Below, piece after piece: positions 42,831-51,494 of a stretch of 64,000 bases of DNA (positions within the stretch are counted from its first letter, which is position 1; each line of letters opens with the position of its first letter). Both the position numbers and the translations under genes were made by a program. The DNA is from Hyphomicrobiales bacterium (GTDB lineage Bacteria; Pseudomonadota; Alphaproteobacteria; Rhizobiales; Rhizobiaceae), in the NCBI GenBank assembly GCA_900473045.1, contig UCKS01000034.1:62001-126000 (forward strand), read 5' to 3'. The notes beneath the pieces were generated by a model. It was given only the letters and a program-made list of their open reading frames with translations, searched no databases and was not told where the DNA came from.

Positions 42831-44453
42831 ATGTTCAAACGCTGGCTTCGAAACTCGACAATCGCGATGGCACTCGCCTTCACCCCGCTGCCCGCCTTCG
42901 CGCAGGACGCCATCAAGCAGGGTGGCGATATCGTCATCACCTACAAGGACGACATCGCCACGCTCGATCCGGCCATCGGTTACGACTGGGTCAACTGGTC
43001 GATGATCAAGAGCCTCTATTCGCGGCTGATGGACTATACGCCGGGCACGCCGGACCTGATCCCGTCGCTGGCCGAAAGCTTTACCGTTTCGCCCGATGGC
43101 CTCACCTACACATTCAAGCTGCGCAAGGGTGTCAAATTCACCAATGGCCGCGAACTGGTCGCCTCCGACGTCAAATATTCGATCGAGCGCGCCGTCGATC
43201 CGAAGACGCAAGGCCCGGGTGCCGGCTTCTTCGGTGCCATCAAGGGTTTTGACGCCGTCACCGGCGGCACGTCTACGACGCTGGACGGCATTGCCACACC
43301 GGATGATCAAACCGTGATCTTCACGCTGTCGCGCCCCGATGCCACCTTCCTGCATGTTCTCGCCATCAACTTCGCCTCGGTCGTGCCGAAGGAAGCCGTC
43401 GAGGCGGCGGCCGGCGATTTCGGCAAGATGCCGGTCGGTTCGGGCACGTTCGTGCTGAAGGAATGGACCGTCGGCCAGCGCCTCGTGTTCGAGCGCAACC
43501 CGGATTATTTCGTCAAGGACATGCCGCATATCGACAAGTTCACCGTCGAAGTCGGCCAGGAGCCGCTGGTGGCGCTGTTGCGCCTGCAGAAGGGCGAAGT
43601 CGATATTGCCGGTGATGGCGTACCGCCGGCCAAGTTCCTCGAGATCAAGAACTCGCCCGAGGGGGCCGAGATCATCGTCGATGGCGCGCAGCTGCACACC
43701 GGCTACATCACACTCAACACCAAGGTGAAGCCGTTCGACAATGTGAAGGTGCGCCAGGCCCTCAACATGGCCATCAACAAGGAGCGCATCACCCGCATCC
43801 TCAACGGCCGCGCCACCGCTGCCAACCAGCCGCTGCCGCCGCTGATGCCGGGCTACGACAAGACCTTCACCGGTTATGCCTTCGACGTCGAGAAGGCCAA
43901 GGCGCTGCTGGCGGAAGCAGGCTTCCCGGATGGTTTCGAGACGATCCTCTATTCGACCAATACCGATCCGCAGCCGCGCATCGCCCAGGCGATCCAGCAG
44001 GATCTGGCCGCGGTCGGCGTCAAGGCCGAGGTGCGGGCGCTGGCCCAGGCCAACGTCATTGCCGCCGGTGGTACCGAAGGCGAAGCGCCGATGATCTGGT
44101 CGGGCGGCATGGCCTGGATCGCCGACTTCCCGGATCCGTCCAACTTCTACGGCCCGATCCTCGGCTGCTCCGGCGCGGTCCAGGGCGGCTGGAACTGGTC
44201 CTGGTATTGCAACAAGGACCTGGACGCCCGCGCAATCGCCGCCGATTCGATGTCGGACCCGGCCAGGGCTGCCGAGCGTCAGGCCGAATGGGGCAAGATC
44301 TTCACCGACATCATGGCGGACGCACCATGGATTCCGCTCACCAACGAACGCCGCGTCGTCGCCAAGTCGCCCCGCATGGGCGGCGAGGGCAATATCTACG
44401 TCGATCCGACCCGCGTCATCAATTACGACGCGATCTTCGTGAAGGACGAATAA
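42831..44453 (+). CDS. ABC transporter substrate-binding protein, family 5
   Basis: A 540-residue periplasmic solute-binding protein of the SBP_bac_5 (DppA/OppA) family. The signal peptide is RWLRNSTIAMALAFTPLPAFAQD. The family signature PDGLTYTFKLRKGVKFTNGRELVASDVKYSIERA is present, with the middle FDNVKVRQALNMAINKERI and the later GGMAWIADFPDPSNFYGPIL. The family usually binds peptides, nickel or opines. The operon context suggests an amide or N-formyl compound. A ribosome-binding site AAAAGGGG lies upstream. A repeat element follows its stop. Confidence 0.93.
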   Translation: MFKRWLRNSTIAMALAFTPLPAFAQDAIKQGGDIVITYKDDIATLDPAIGYDWVNWSMIKSLYSRLMDYTPGTPDLIPSLAESFTVSPDGLTYTFKLRKGVKFTNGRELVASDVKYSIERAVDPKTQGPGAGFFGAIKGFDAVTGGTSTTLDGIATPDDQTVIFTLSRPDATFLHVLAINFASVVPKEAVEAAAGDFGKMPVGSGTFVLKEWTVGQRLVFERNPDYFVKDMPHIDKFTVEVGQEPLVALLRLQKGEVDIAGDGVPPAKFLEIKNSPEGAEIIVDGAQLHTGYITLNTKVKPFDNVKVRQALNMAINKERITRILNGRATAANQPLPPLMPGYDKTFTGYAFDVEKAKALLAEAGFPDGFETILYSTNTDPQPRIAQAIQQDLAAVGVKAEVRALAQANVIAAGGTEGEAPMIWSGGMAWIADFPDPSNFYGPILGCSGAVQGGWNWSWYCNKDLDARAIAADSMSDPARAAERQAEWGKIFTDIMADAPWIPLTNERRVVAKSPRMGGEGNIYVDPTRVINYDAIFVKDE

Positions 44454-44460
44454 GCAAGAT

Positions 44461-44578
44461 TGCCCCTCACCCTAGCCCTCTCCCCGCTTGCGGGGAGAGG
44501 GGACGACGGAGTTTGCCGCTTGTCCCTTCTCCCCGTTTTACGGGAGAAGGTGGCCGACAGGCCGGATGAGGGGCATGG
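44461..44578. repeat. palindromic rhizobial repeat inside the amide operon
   Basis: Two successive hairpins, CTCTCCCCGC-TTG-CGGGGAGAG and TTCTCCCCG-TTTTA-CGGGAGAA, sit between CCCCTCACC and GGATGAGGGGC ends. It lies between the binding-protein and formamidase genes and could affect differential expression within the transcript. Confidence 0.75.
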
Positions 44579-44612
44579 CCTCACAGTAAAAAAACCAATC
44601 CGAGGAAACATC

Positions 44613-45557
44613 ATGTGCGTCGCCTGCACCCACACCATCCACCGCGCCCAGCACAATTTCGGCTGGAACAAGGATTTCGAGCCTGCTCTCATCGCCAAGC
44701 CCGGTGAGACGATCCATTTCGAATGCCTGGATTCCTCCGGTGGCCAGCTCGGTGCCGGTTCGACGCTCGAAACCCTGGCCGCGCTCGATTTCAACAAGAT
44801 CAACCCCGTCACCGGCCCCGTCTATGTCGAAGGTGCCAAGCCCGGCGATGCGCTGAAGGTGACGATCCGCCGCTTCATTCCGTCCGGCGTCGGCTGGACC
44901 GCGAATATTCCGGGCTTTGGCCTGCTGGCAGACCAGTTCAAGGAGCCGGCCCTGCACATGTGGTCCTACGATCCCCACAGCATGGCGCCGTCGCTCTATG
45001 GCCCCGGCGGCAAGGTGCCGCTGAAACCCTTCGCCGGCACGATCGGCGTTGCACCGGCAGAACCCGGCCTGCATTCCGTCGTGCCGCCGCGCCGGGTCGG
45101 GGGCAATCTCGATATCCGCGACCTGACCTCGGGCGTGACGCTCTATCTGCCGGTCGAAGTCGAAGGCGCGCTGTTTTCGATCGGCGACACCCACGCCGCC
45201 CAGGGCGACGGCGAAGTCTGCGGCACCGCCATCGAAAGCCAGATGGAAGTCGAGGCGACGATCGAACTGGTCAAGGACGCGCGCCTGCACAGCCCGCGCT
45301 TCACCACCACCGGACCCGTCACCCGCCATCTCGACGGCATGGGCTACGAGGTCACGACCGGCATCGGCCCGGACCTGATGACCGGTGCGCGCGAAGCGCT
45401 GATGCGGATGATCGATCTGCTCGGGTCCGAGCATGGCATGAACCCGGTCGATGCCTATCTGCTCTGCTCGGTCTGCGGCGATCTCAGAATCAGCGAAATC
45501 GTCGACATGCCCAATTGGGTCGTCTCCTTCTACTTCCCGAGGATCGTGTTCGCGTGA
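44613..45557 (+). CDS. fmdA: acetamidase/formamidase family amidohydrolase
   Basis: A 314-residue enzyme of the FmdA/AmdA family, which hydrolyses formamide or acetamide to the acid and ammonia. It shows the family's GETIHFECLDSSGGQLGAGST, NPVTGPVYVEGAKPGDALKVTI, AGTIGVAPAEPG, GDTHAAQGDGEVCGTAIES and the C-terminal MNPVDAYLLCSVCGDLRISEIVD. It is cytoplasmic, with no signal peptide. A CGAGGAAACA ribosome-binding site precedes the ATG. Its presence in an AmiC/AmiR operon with a transporter makes an amide-scavenging pathway clear. Its stop overlaps the GTG of the ATPase gene. Confidence 0.92.
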   Translation: MCVACTHTIHRAQHNFGWNKDFEPALIAKPGETIHFECLDSSGGQLGAGSTLETLAALDFNKINPVTGPVYVEGAKPGDALKVTIRRFIPSGVGWTANIPGFGLLADQFKEPALHMWSYDPHSMAPSLYGPGGKVPLKPFAGTIGVAPAEPGLHSVVPPRRVGGNLDIRDLTSGVTLYLPVEVEGALFSIGDTHAAQGDGEVCGTAIESQMEVEATIELVKDARLHSPRFTTTGPVTRHLDGMGYEVTTGIGPDLMTGAREALMRMIDLLGSEHGMNPVDAYLLCSVCGDLRISEIVDMPNWVVSFYFPRIVFA

Positions 45558-47236
45558 CATCTGCTTTTCCCGTTTCCCCATCCGTCCTCACCGTCGACAG
45601 GCTCTGCGTCGATGCCCGCACGCCGGAAGGCCGCAGGCGCGTTCTCGATGATGTCAGTTTCGATTTGAGGCTTGGGGAAACGCTCTGCATCGCCGGTGAA
45701 AGCGGTTCGGGCAAATCGGTAACGTCGCTTGCGATCATGGGGCTTCTGCCGAAGGCATCGCTGCAGATCGCCTCCGGCAGCATCGCGCTGGAGGGCCGCG
45801 AACTGTCGCGCCTGTCCAACAGCGCCATGCGCAGCGTGCGCGGCGGCGATGTCGCCATGGTGTTCCAGGAGCCGATGACCTCGCTCAATCCGGTGATGTC
45901 GATCGGCGCGCAGCTGACCGAGGCCATTCGCGAGCATCAGGGATCGGAAGGCGACAGCGCCGATGCGGTGGCGCTGCGCATGCTCGATGCCGTCCACATG
46001 ACGGAACCGGCGAAGCGGCTGAAGCAATATCCGCACGAACTGTCCGGCGGCATGCGCCAGCGGGTGATGATCGCCATGGCGCTTTCCTGCCGGCCGAAAG
46101 TGCTGATCGCCGACGAGCCGACAACGGCGCTCGACGTGACGGTACAGGCGCAGATCCTCAAGCTGATGGACGAGTTGAAGCGCGAATTCGGCGCCTCGAT
46201 CATTCTCATTACCCATGACATGGGTGTCGTCGCCCAGATGGCCGACCGCGTCGTCATCATGCAGGCCGGCAGCATCATCGAGCAGGGCGATGCCTTGCCG
46301 ATCTTTAATGCCCCGACGCAGCGCTATACCCAGGATCTGCTGGCCGCCGTTCCCCGGCTCGGCGCCCATGCCGGCACCGATGGCCCGCCGCGCATCAGCC
46401 CGGCAGCGGTGGCTAAGCCTGCGGTCGATCGCACGCAGGTGCTGACCGTACGCGGACTGGACGTCACGTATGGCAAGGCGACCGGCTGGCTCTCGGGCAA
46501 GAAGCCGCCTGCCTCCGCCGTCAGCGATGTCTCCTTCGAGATCCTGCCCGGCCAGACGCTCGGCCTTGTCGGCGAAAGCGGTTCGGGAAAATCCACCACA
46601 GGCAAGGCCGTGCTCGGCCTCATTCCCTTTACCGGCGACGTTGTCATCGATGGCCAGAACATTGGCGGCCTCAGCCAGCGCCAGATGCGGCCGGTGCGGC
46701 GCAGCGCGCAGATGATCTTCCAGGATCCCTATGCCTCGCTCGATCCGCGCATGGCGGTGGGCGCCGCGATTGCCGAGCCGCTGATCATCCACGGCCTTGC
46801 CAACAAGGGCGAACGCGACGATCGCGTGGCGGAACTCTTGCGCCGCGTCGGCCTGCAGCCGGATGCCGCCAGCCGCTATCCGCACGAATTTTCCGGCGGC
46901 CAGCGCCAGCGCATCTGCATCGCCCGGGCGCTGACGCTCGGACCCAAGCTGATCGTCGCGGATGAAAGCGTTGCAGCGCTCGATGTCTCGGTGCGCGCCC
47001 GCGTGCTCGACCTGATGCTGGAACTGCAGGAGACCATGGGGCTCGCCTATCTGTTGATCTCGCACGACATGGCGGTGATCGAGCGCATGTCGCACAATGT
47101 TGCCGTCATGCGCTCCGGCCGCATCGTTGAAATGGGCTCGCGCCGTTCGGTGTTCGAAAACCCGAAGGACGCCTATACCCAGGCCCTGATGGCCGCAGTG
47201 CCGATCCCCGATCCGGCCTTGCGCAACGTGGCGTAA
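45554..47236 (+). CDS. fused ABC transporter ATPase (DppD-DppF type)
   Basis: A 560-residue protein with two ATPase domains in one chain, energising the DppB/DppC pair. Domain 1 has Walker A GESGSGKS, signature ELSGGMRQRV and Walker B VLIADEPTTALD. Domain 2 (from about residue 290) has GESGSGKS, EFSGGQRQRI and LIVADESVAALD. In domain 2 the usual Pro after ADE is Ser. Each domain carries the oligopeptide-type C-terminal extension (NAPTQRYTQDLLAAVP, NPKDAYTQALMAAVP). The start is a GTG overlapping the formamidase stop (GTGA). It is the last gene of the operon. Confidence 0.94.
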   Translation: MTSAFPVSPSVLTVDRLCVDARTPEGRRRVLDDVSFDLRLGETLCIAGESGSGKSVTSLAIMGLLPKASLQIASGSIALEGRELSRLSNSAMRSVRGGDVAMVFQEPMTSLNPVMSIGAQLTEAIREHQGSEGDSADAVALRMLDAVHMTEPAKRLKQYPHELSGGMRQRVMIAMALSCRPKVLIADEPTTALDVTVQAQILKLMDELKREFGASIILITHDMGVVAQMADRVVIMQAGSIIEQGDALPIFNAPTQRYTQDLLAAVPRLGAHAGTDGPPRISPAAVAKPAVDRTQVLTVRGLDVTYGKATGWLSGKKPPASAVSDVSFEILPGQTLGLVGESGSGKSTTGKAVLGLIPFTGDVVIDGQNIGGLSQRQMRPVRRSAQMIFQDPYASLDPRMAVGAAIAEPLIIHGLANKGERDDRVAELLRRVGLQPDAASRYPHEFSGGQRQRICIARALTLGPKLIVADESVAALDVSVRARVLDLMLELQETMGLAYLLISHDMAVIERMSHNVAVMRSGRIVEMGSRRSVFENPKDAYTQALMAAVPIPDPALRNVA

Positions 47237-47281
47237 AAGTTTGCGCGCAGCTGTCGAAGGACTGCCGCGCGCAGCAAATTC

Positions 47282-49108
47282 TCAGATGACGAAGAAGTCC
47301 GCATTGGTGAGGACGAGGTTGGCGGCGAGCGTGGCGAACTGGACCGAGCCACCCGTCGCATTGCCGTTGCTGTCGTAAAACAGCTTGCCGGTATCGGTCT
47401 CGTAAACAATGCGGTCGTTGCTGTCGCCGGCAAGGCCGGTGGTGTTCTTGACGAACTGCGCCGCTGTCAGCGTGCCGGTTCCGGAAATCGCGGTGAAGAT
47501 CGCATTGTCCAGATGGATCGTGTCATCGATAACGGCGAAATCCGTGATCCGGTCCACATTGGTCGTGGCATTCAGGGCCGTGTTGAACACGAACTTGTCC
47601 GCACCGATACCGCCGGTCAGGACGTCGTTTCCAAGACTTCCATTCAACGCGTCATTGTTGGCGCCCGTGTTCAATGTGTTGATCGCGCTGTTGCCGACAA
47701 GAACATTGGCCCCGCCAGTGCCGGTCGCATTGATCGCGGCGCTGCCGGTCAATACCAGGTTTTCAAAGGTGCCGATGACCTTGCTGCTGGCCGCCAGGCT
47801 GAAGCTGATCGCGGATTTCACCGTGTCCGTCCCGGCACCGCCATTGGCGGTTTCGTTGACGATGTCGTTGATGTTGTCGACCAGGTAGGTGTCATTGCCT
47901 GCGCCTCCGATCATCGTATCGGCATTGGCGCCGCCATTCAGCACGTTGTTGCCAACGTTGCCCGTCAGTGTGTTGACACCGGCGTTGCCCGTCGCGTTGA
48001 CGGCACTGGTGCCGATCAGCGTCAGCTTCTCCACGGTTCCGAGAACCTTGGTACTGGCAACGAGGCTGAAGGTCAGCAACGACTGGACGGTATCGAGGCC
48101 GGCGCCGCCATTGGCCGTTTCATTGACGATGTCATTGGCGTTTTCGACGACATAGGTGTCATTGCCTGCGCCACCGATCATGGTGTCGGCATTGGTGCCG
48201 CCGTTCAGAACATTGTTGGCGGCGTTGCCGGTCAGAATGTTGGCACTGCTGTTGCCGGCCGCGTTGATGGCGCCGCTACCGACCAGCGTCAGGTTTTCGA
48301 CCACGCCGCCGACGCGGGCGCTCTGCACCAGACTGAAGCTGATCGAGGATTTCACGGTATCGATGCCGCTGCCGAGGTCGTTGAGTTCATCGACGATATC
48401 GCCGGCGTTATCGACGAGATACGTGTCGTTTCCCGCGCCGCCGATCATTTCATCGCCACCTGCCCCACCGTCCAGCGTATCATTGCCGGCCCGGCCGACG
48501 ATCTGGTCGTTGCCGCCGCGGCCTTTGATGATGTTCGCGACGGACGATCCGAAAAGCACATCGCTGACATTGGTGCCGGTGACATTTTCGATGCTGACGA
48601 AATCCTCGATCCGGGTGCTACCGGTATTGGCAAATCCCTGATCCAGCTGGACGGTGACGCCGCTGTCGCCGAGCACGGAGCTCTCGTCGCGCAGTTCATA
48701 GCTCAGCGTATCGATACCTGCACCGCCGTCGAAAAAGTTCTGCCAGCCTTCGGACACGAACGTGTCATTGTCGGCCTCACCAAAATACTGGCTGTGAAAG
48801 GTCACGACTTTCATCGTGTCATTGCCCGCGCCGCCCAAGACCCTGTCGAAGCCCTCGCTGCTCAAGGCAAATCCCTGGCCGAAATAACGATCATTATTGG
48901 CGCCGAGGCGGATATCGTTGCCTCCTTCGGTTCGGTTATCGACAATGTCGTCGCCGCTGCCGGCATCGACGAAATTGCCCCCGCCGAGATTGCCGACAAG
49001 GTTGAGGACGATGACGTCATTGCCGCCGAGTGCATTGACGATGATCTCCGACCGGTTGCCTTGAATGATTTCGTTTTTGTTGTTGTCGCCTGTAATCGTC
49101 ACGCCCAT
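47282..49108 (-). CDS. RTX-type calcium-binding repeat protein
   Basis: A 608-residue acidic protein with many nonapeptide-like GGxGND motifs (ALGGNDVIV, GGAGNDTYLV, GRGGNDQIVGRAGNDTLDGGAGGDEMIGGAGNDTY). Calcium would bind in beta-roll turns. About 89-residue units repeat at least three times, visible as a 267-base period (47626-48427 and beyond). The C terminus (DRITDFAVIDDTIHLDNAIF...VQFATLAANLVLTNADFFVI) is the kind of uncleaved signal used by type I secretion. No secretion genes are adjacent. The start at 49108 has GAGG nine bases upstream; an ATG at 49117 lacks proper spacing. Confidence 0.87.
   Translation of the reverse strand: MGVTITGDNNKNEIIQGNRSEIIVNALGGNDVIVLNLVGNLGGGNFVDAGSGDDIVDNRTEGGNDIRLGANNDRYFGQGFALSSEGFDRVLGGAGNDTMKVVTFHSQYFGEADNDTFVSEGWQNFFDGGAGIDTLSYELRDESSVLGDSGVTVQLDQGFANTGSTRIEDFVSIENVTGTNVSDVLFGSSVANIIKGRGGNDQIVGRAGNDTLDGGAGGDEMIGGAGNDTYLVDNAGDIVDELNDLGSGIDTVKSSISFSLVQSARVGGVVENLTLVGSGAINAAGNSSANILTGNAANNVLNGGTNADTMIGGAGNDTYVVENANDIVNETANGGAGLDTVQSLLTFSLVASTKVLGTVEKLTLIGTSAVNATGNAGVNTLTGNVGNNVLNGGANADTMIGGAGNDTYLVDNINDIVNETANGGAGTDTVKSAISFSLAASSKVIGTFENLVLTGSAAINATGTGGANVLVGNSAINTLNTGANNDALNGSLGNDVLTGGIGADKFVFNTALNATTNVDRITDFAVIDDTIHLDNAIFTAISGTGTLTAAQFVKNTTGLAGDSNDRIVYETDTGKLFYDSNGNATGGSVQFATLAANLVLTNADFFVI
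47626..48694 (-). repeat. 267-base tandem repeats within the RTX gene
   Basis: The segment around CATTGCCTGCG recurs at 47893 and 48160, and in diverged form at 48427: exactly 267 bases apart each time, equal to 89 codons. The repeats are similar enough to recombine. Confidence 0.7.
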
Positions 49109-49370
49109 GATTTTCATCCTCAAATGATTGAAATATGCAGGCAGGATAACAGAGCAGATCACATGTCTGCTGTTTCGGTTGGAACAGGAGGCTGTCCATA
49201 TTTGGGGTGTTTCCGGCAAATGCCCACTCTTGCCGATCACCAGACGCAGCGGCTGTCATCTTCGCCTTTAGCGGGCATGCTCCGACGGGTTGACGGGCAC
49301 CGCATGTTCGGCTTGCCGGCAATTCGGTATTGAAAAGCGCGCGTATCAAGCCGGAGGCATCTCTCCCTCG

Positions 49371-50423
49371 TCAGTGGGGAGCGGCGAGAGAATCCCGTTC
49401 GATGAGATTGCAGTCCATCTTGGTCAGCGGATAGCCGTCTTTCCCGGATTTCCGGCCCTTGCCGAGCTGCCCGATCGCCCAGGCGCCCATGGCCCGGTGC
49501 GGCAGGATCAGCGTGCTCAGCTGTGGCCGCAGGTGGCGGCAGAGTTCGTCATCGTCATAGCCGATGACGGAGACATCCTGCGGGATTTTCAGGCCGGCGT
49601 CGCGCAGCGCGTTGTAGCAGCCCGACGCCATCTTGTCGTTCTGGCAGAAGAAGGCGGTTGGTCGGTCCTTCAGCCCGAGAAACCGTTGTGTCGCCTCGAA
49701 ACCCGAGGTCGGCGACCAGTTGCCCTCGCCAACCAGGTCGGCATCATAGATGATACCGGCCTTCGCCAATGCCCTCTTGTAGCCCTTCAGCCGGTCCTGC
49801 GCGGCCTGCATGAACGGTTCGCCGACGATGGTCGCGATGCGGCGATGGCCAAGCCGGATCAACGTTTCGGTTGCCGCAAAACCGCCAGCGGCTTCATCGG
49901 GAACGACGGACGGAAAGCGGCTTTCCGGCGCATAGCAGTTCAACAGCACGACAGGAACGGGCAGCTCTTCGAGGAAGGCCGGTGGCGTTACCTGCCGGGT
50001 AAAGATCGTCATGTAGATCAGTCCCTCGATGCCGCTACGCAGCATCGCCTCGACGGCCTTTTCCTCGCGCTCCGGATTGCCCATCGTCTGGGCGACGAGG
50101 ATGGTGGCGCCCTCATCCCAGCAGGCCTGCCGCGCGCCCTCGATGGCATTGACCGATTCCGGCGTCGTCGCCAGCTGGTCGCAGAGGAACCCGATGGTGC
50201 CGCTCCCCAGATTGCCAAGCACCGGCCGATGGATCAGCGACGCGGCGCCATAGCCCAGCGTGCGGGCCGCCTCGATCACCTTGCCGCGCGTTTCCGCCGA
50301 GATCGTCACGCCTGTCGCATTGTTCAGAACAAACGACACCGTTGCCTGCGAACAGCCGGCAAGCCGTGCGACATCCGTCATCGTCACGCGGCGCGGCGGC
50401 TTCTCATGTTTGGTTTTCGTCAA
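49371..50423 (-). CDS. LacI family transcriptional regulator
   Basis: A 350-residue repressor. The N-terminal HTH reads VTMTDVARLAGCSQATVSFVLNN, followed by the hinge EAARTLGYGAASLI. The periplasmic-binding-fold sensor includes GTIGFLCDQLATTPESVNAIEGA, IRLGHRRIATIVG, PTAFFCQNDKMASGCYNALRDAGLKIPQDVSVIGYDDDELCRHLRPQLSTL and the closing helices. The ligand is unknown. It is divergent from the phytanoyl-CoA-dioxygenase-like gene, with a perfect palindrome between the two, and probably represses that gene and itself. Confidence 0.93.
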   Translation of the reverse strand: MTKTKHEKPPRRVTMTDVARLAGCSQATVSFVLNNATGVTISAETRGKVIEAARTLGYGAASLIHRPVLGNLGSGTIGFLCDQLATTPESVNAIEGARQACWDEGATILVAQTMGNPEREEKAVEAMLRSGIEGLIYMTIFTRQVTPPAFLEELPVPVVLLNCYAPESRFPSVVPDEAAGGFAATETLIRLGHRRIATIVGEPFMQAAQDRLKGYKRALAKAGIIYDADLVGEGNWSPTSGFEATQRFLGLKDRPTAFFCQNDKMASGCYNALRDAGLKIPQDVSVIGYDDDELCRHLRPQLSTLILPHRAMGAWAIGQLGKGRKSGKDGYPLTKMDCNLIERDSLAAPH

Positions 50424-50482
50424 GACTGTTTTCCCCGGATCGAGTGGGAAAACCTAGCTCATTTATTCTCATAAGCATATTG

Positions 50483-50498
50483 ACTAATAATTATTAGT
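50483..50498. promoter_or_regulatory. perfect 16-base palindrome, candidate LacI-type operator
   Basis: ACTAATAATTATTAGT lies in the 109-base divergent region between the LacI regulator and the dioxygenase gene, 35 bases upstream of the latter. The size and symmetry fit a LacI-family site, although the usual central CG is AT here. Confidence 0.55.
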
Positions 50499-50532
50499 TA
50501 CATTACGCTGGGATGAACGGAGGAGAACGATC

Positions 50533-51369
50533 ATGAACGCACCGGCACAATTTACGTATGACCTGCAGGGCAATCTCAAGACCCTGAAGGAAGACGGCAT
50601 CACCGGACTGAAGGGCGCCTTTGCGCCCGAATGGGCCGATGCGATGCGGGAGGACATGATGACCGCTTTCTGGTCGGCCATTCAGCGTCCGGGCGGCGCC
50701 GTCGGCCGCGGTCCGCGGCGCTGGTATGTGGAAATCCATCCGCAGAATTTCGGCGGCTTCGTCGATCTGATCATGCACCCGTGGGTGATCGCCATGTGCG
50801 AGAACGCGCTGGGGCCGGATTACCAGATCGTCGAAATCGGCCTGGACGTGCCGTTCGAGGGTGCCAGATACCAGCCCTGGCACCGCGATTTTCCGTCACC
50901 GGAAGACACCTACGTGGACCGCCGCATCACGTCGCTCGCCTTCAACCTGACCGGCGTCGATGTCACGCCGGACATGGGGCCGTTCGAGATCGCACCCGGC
51001 ACCCAGTATGATGACGGCCGCGACTGGAAGCATGAGATGTTTCCCGACAAGGCGCTCTGGGGCCGGTTCCAGGACCGCGCCACCCGCAAGTTCCCGCAGC
51101 GCGGCGATATTTCCTGCCGCTCGGCTTTGACCGTCCATCGCGGCACGGAACACCTGTCGCCGATCGCAAGACCGGTCATGGTGCTCGGCGTCGATGCTCC
51201 CGGCGCCGGCCATGCCGAACTGCACGACATGATGGTGACGCAGGACTATTTCGATGCCCTGCCCGAGAAAGCCAAAAAGCACCTCGTCTGCCGCGTTGTC
51301 GACGAGCTGGTGCCGATCACCCAGAAACATGACATCGAGGGCCTGGTGATGGGCGCCGATCCGGCCTGA
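50533..51369 (+). CDS. phytanoyl-CoA dioxygenase (PhyH) family protein
   Basis: A 278-residue Fe(II)/2-oxoglutarate-dependent oxygenase. The facial triad is visible as the HxD of WHRDFPSPED and a distal His in LTVHRGTEHLS, followed by an Arg (ARPV) suited to bind 2-oxoglutarate. The N-terminal part (LKEDGITGLKGAFAPEWADAMREDM) matches the family's opening helix. A clear ribosome-binding site (ACGGAGGAGAACG) precedes the ATG. The substrate is unknown; PhyH proteins act on fatty acyl-CoAs, ectoine or natural products. It is regulated, by position, by the divergent LacI protein. Confidence 0.87.
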   Translation: MNAPAQFTYDLQGNLKTLKEDGITGLKGAFAPEWADAMREDMMTAFWSAIQRPGGAVGRGPRRWYVEIHPQNFGGFVDLIMHPWVIAMCENALGPDYQIVEIGLDVPFEGARYQPWHRDFPSPEDTYVDRRITSLAFNLTGVDVTPDMGPFEIAPGTQYDDGRDWKHEMFPDKALWGRFQDRATRKFPQRGDISCRSALTVHRGTEHLSPIARPVMVLGVDAPGAGHAELHDMMVTQDYFDALPEKAKKHLVCRVVDELVPITQKHDIEGLVMGADPA

Positions 51370-51494
51370 CGCAAAGCGTCCCTGCACGGCCAGCGACTCG
51401 TCCTTTTGTCTAACGACCCCCATGCCGGCACGATCGGAGATTTCCTTCGATCGTGTTTCCGGCTAAGCAGGAGACAAAGACGGCGGGAGGAAGC

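Noticed and set aside
47237-47281. inverted GC-rich repeat between the ABC ATPase and RTX genes as a terminator
   Set aside because: Pairing is irregular and there is no T-run, so I did not list it as a feature.
47513-49333. 606-codon frame antisense to the RTX gene
   Set aside because: It is a shadow caused by the repetitive, high-GC RTX coding sequence. The minus-strand frame has the RTX motifs and a ribosome-binding site.
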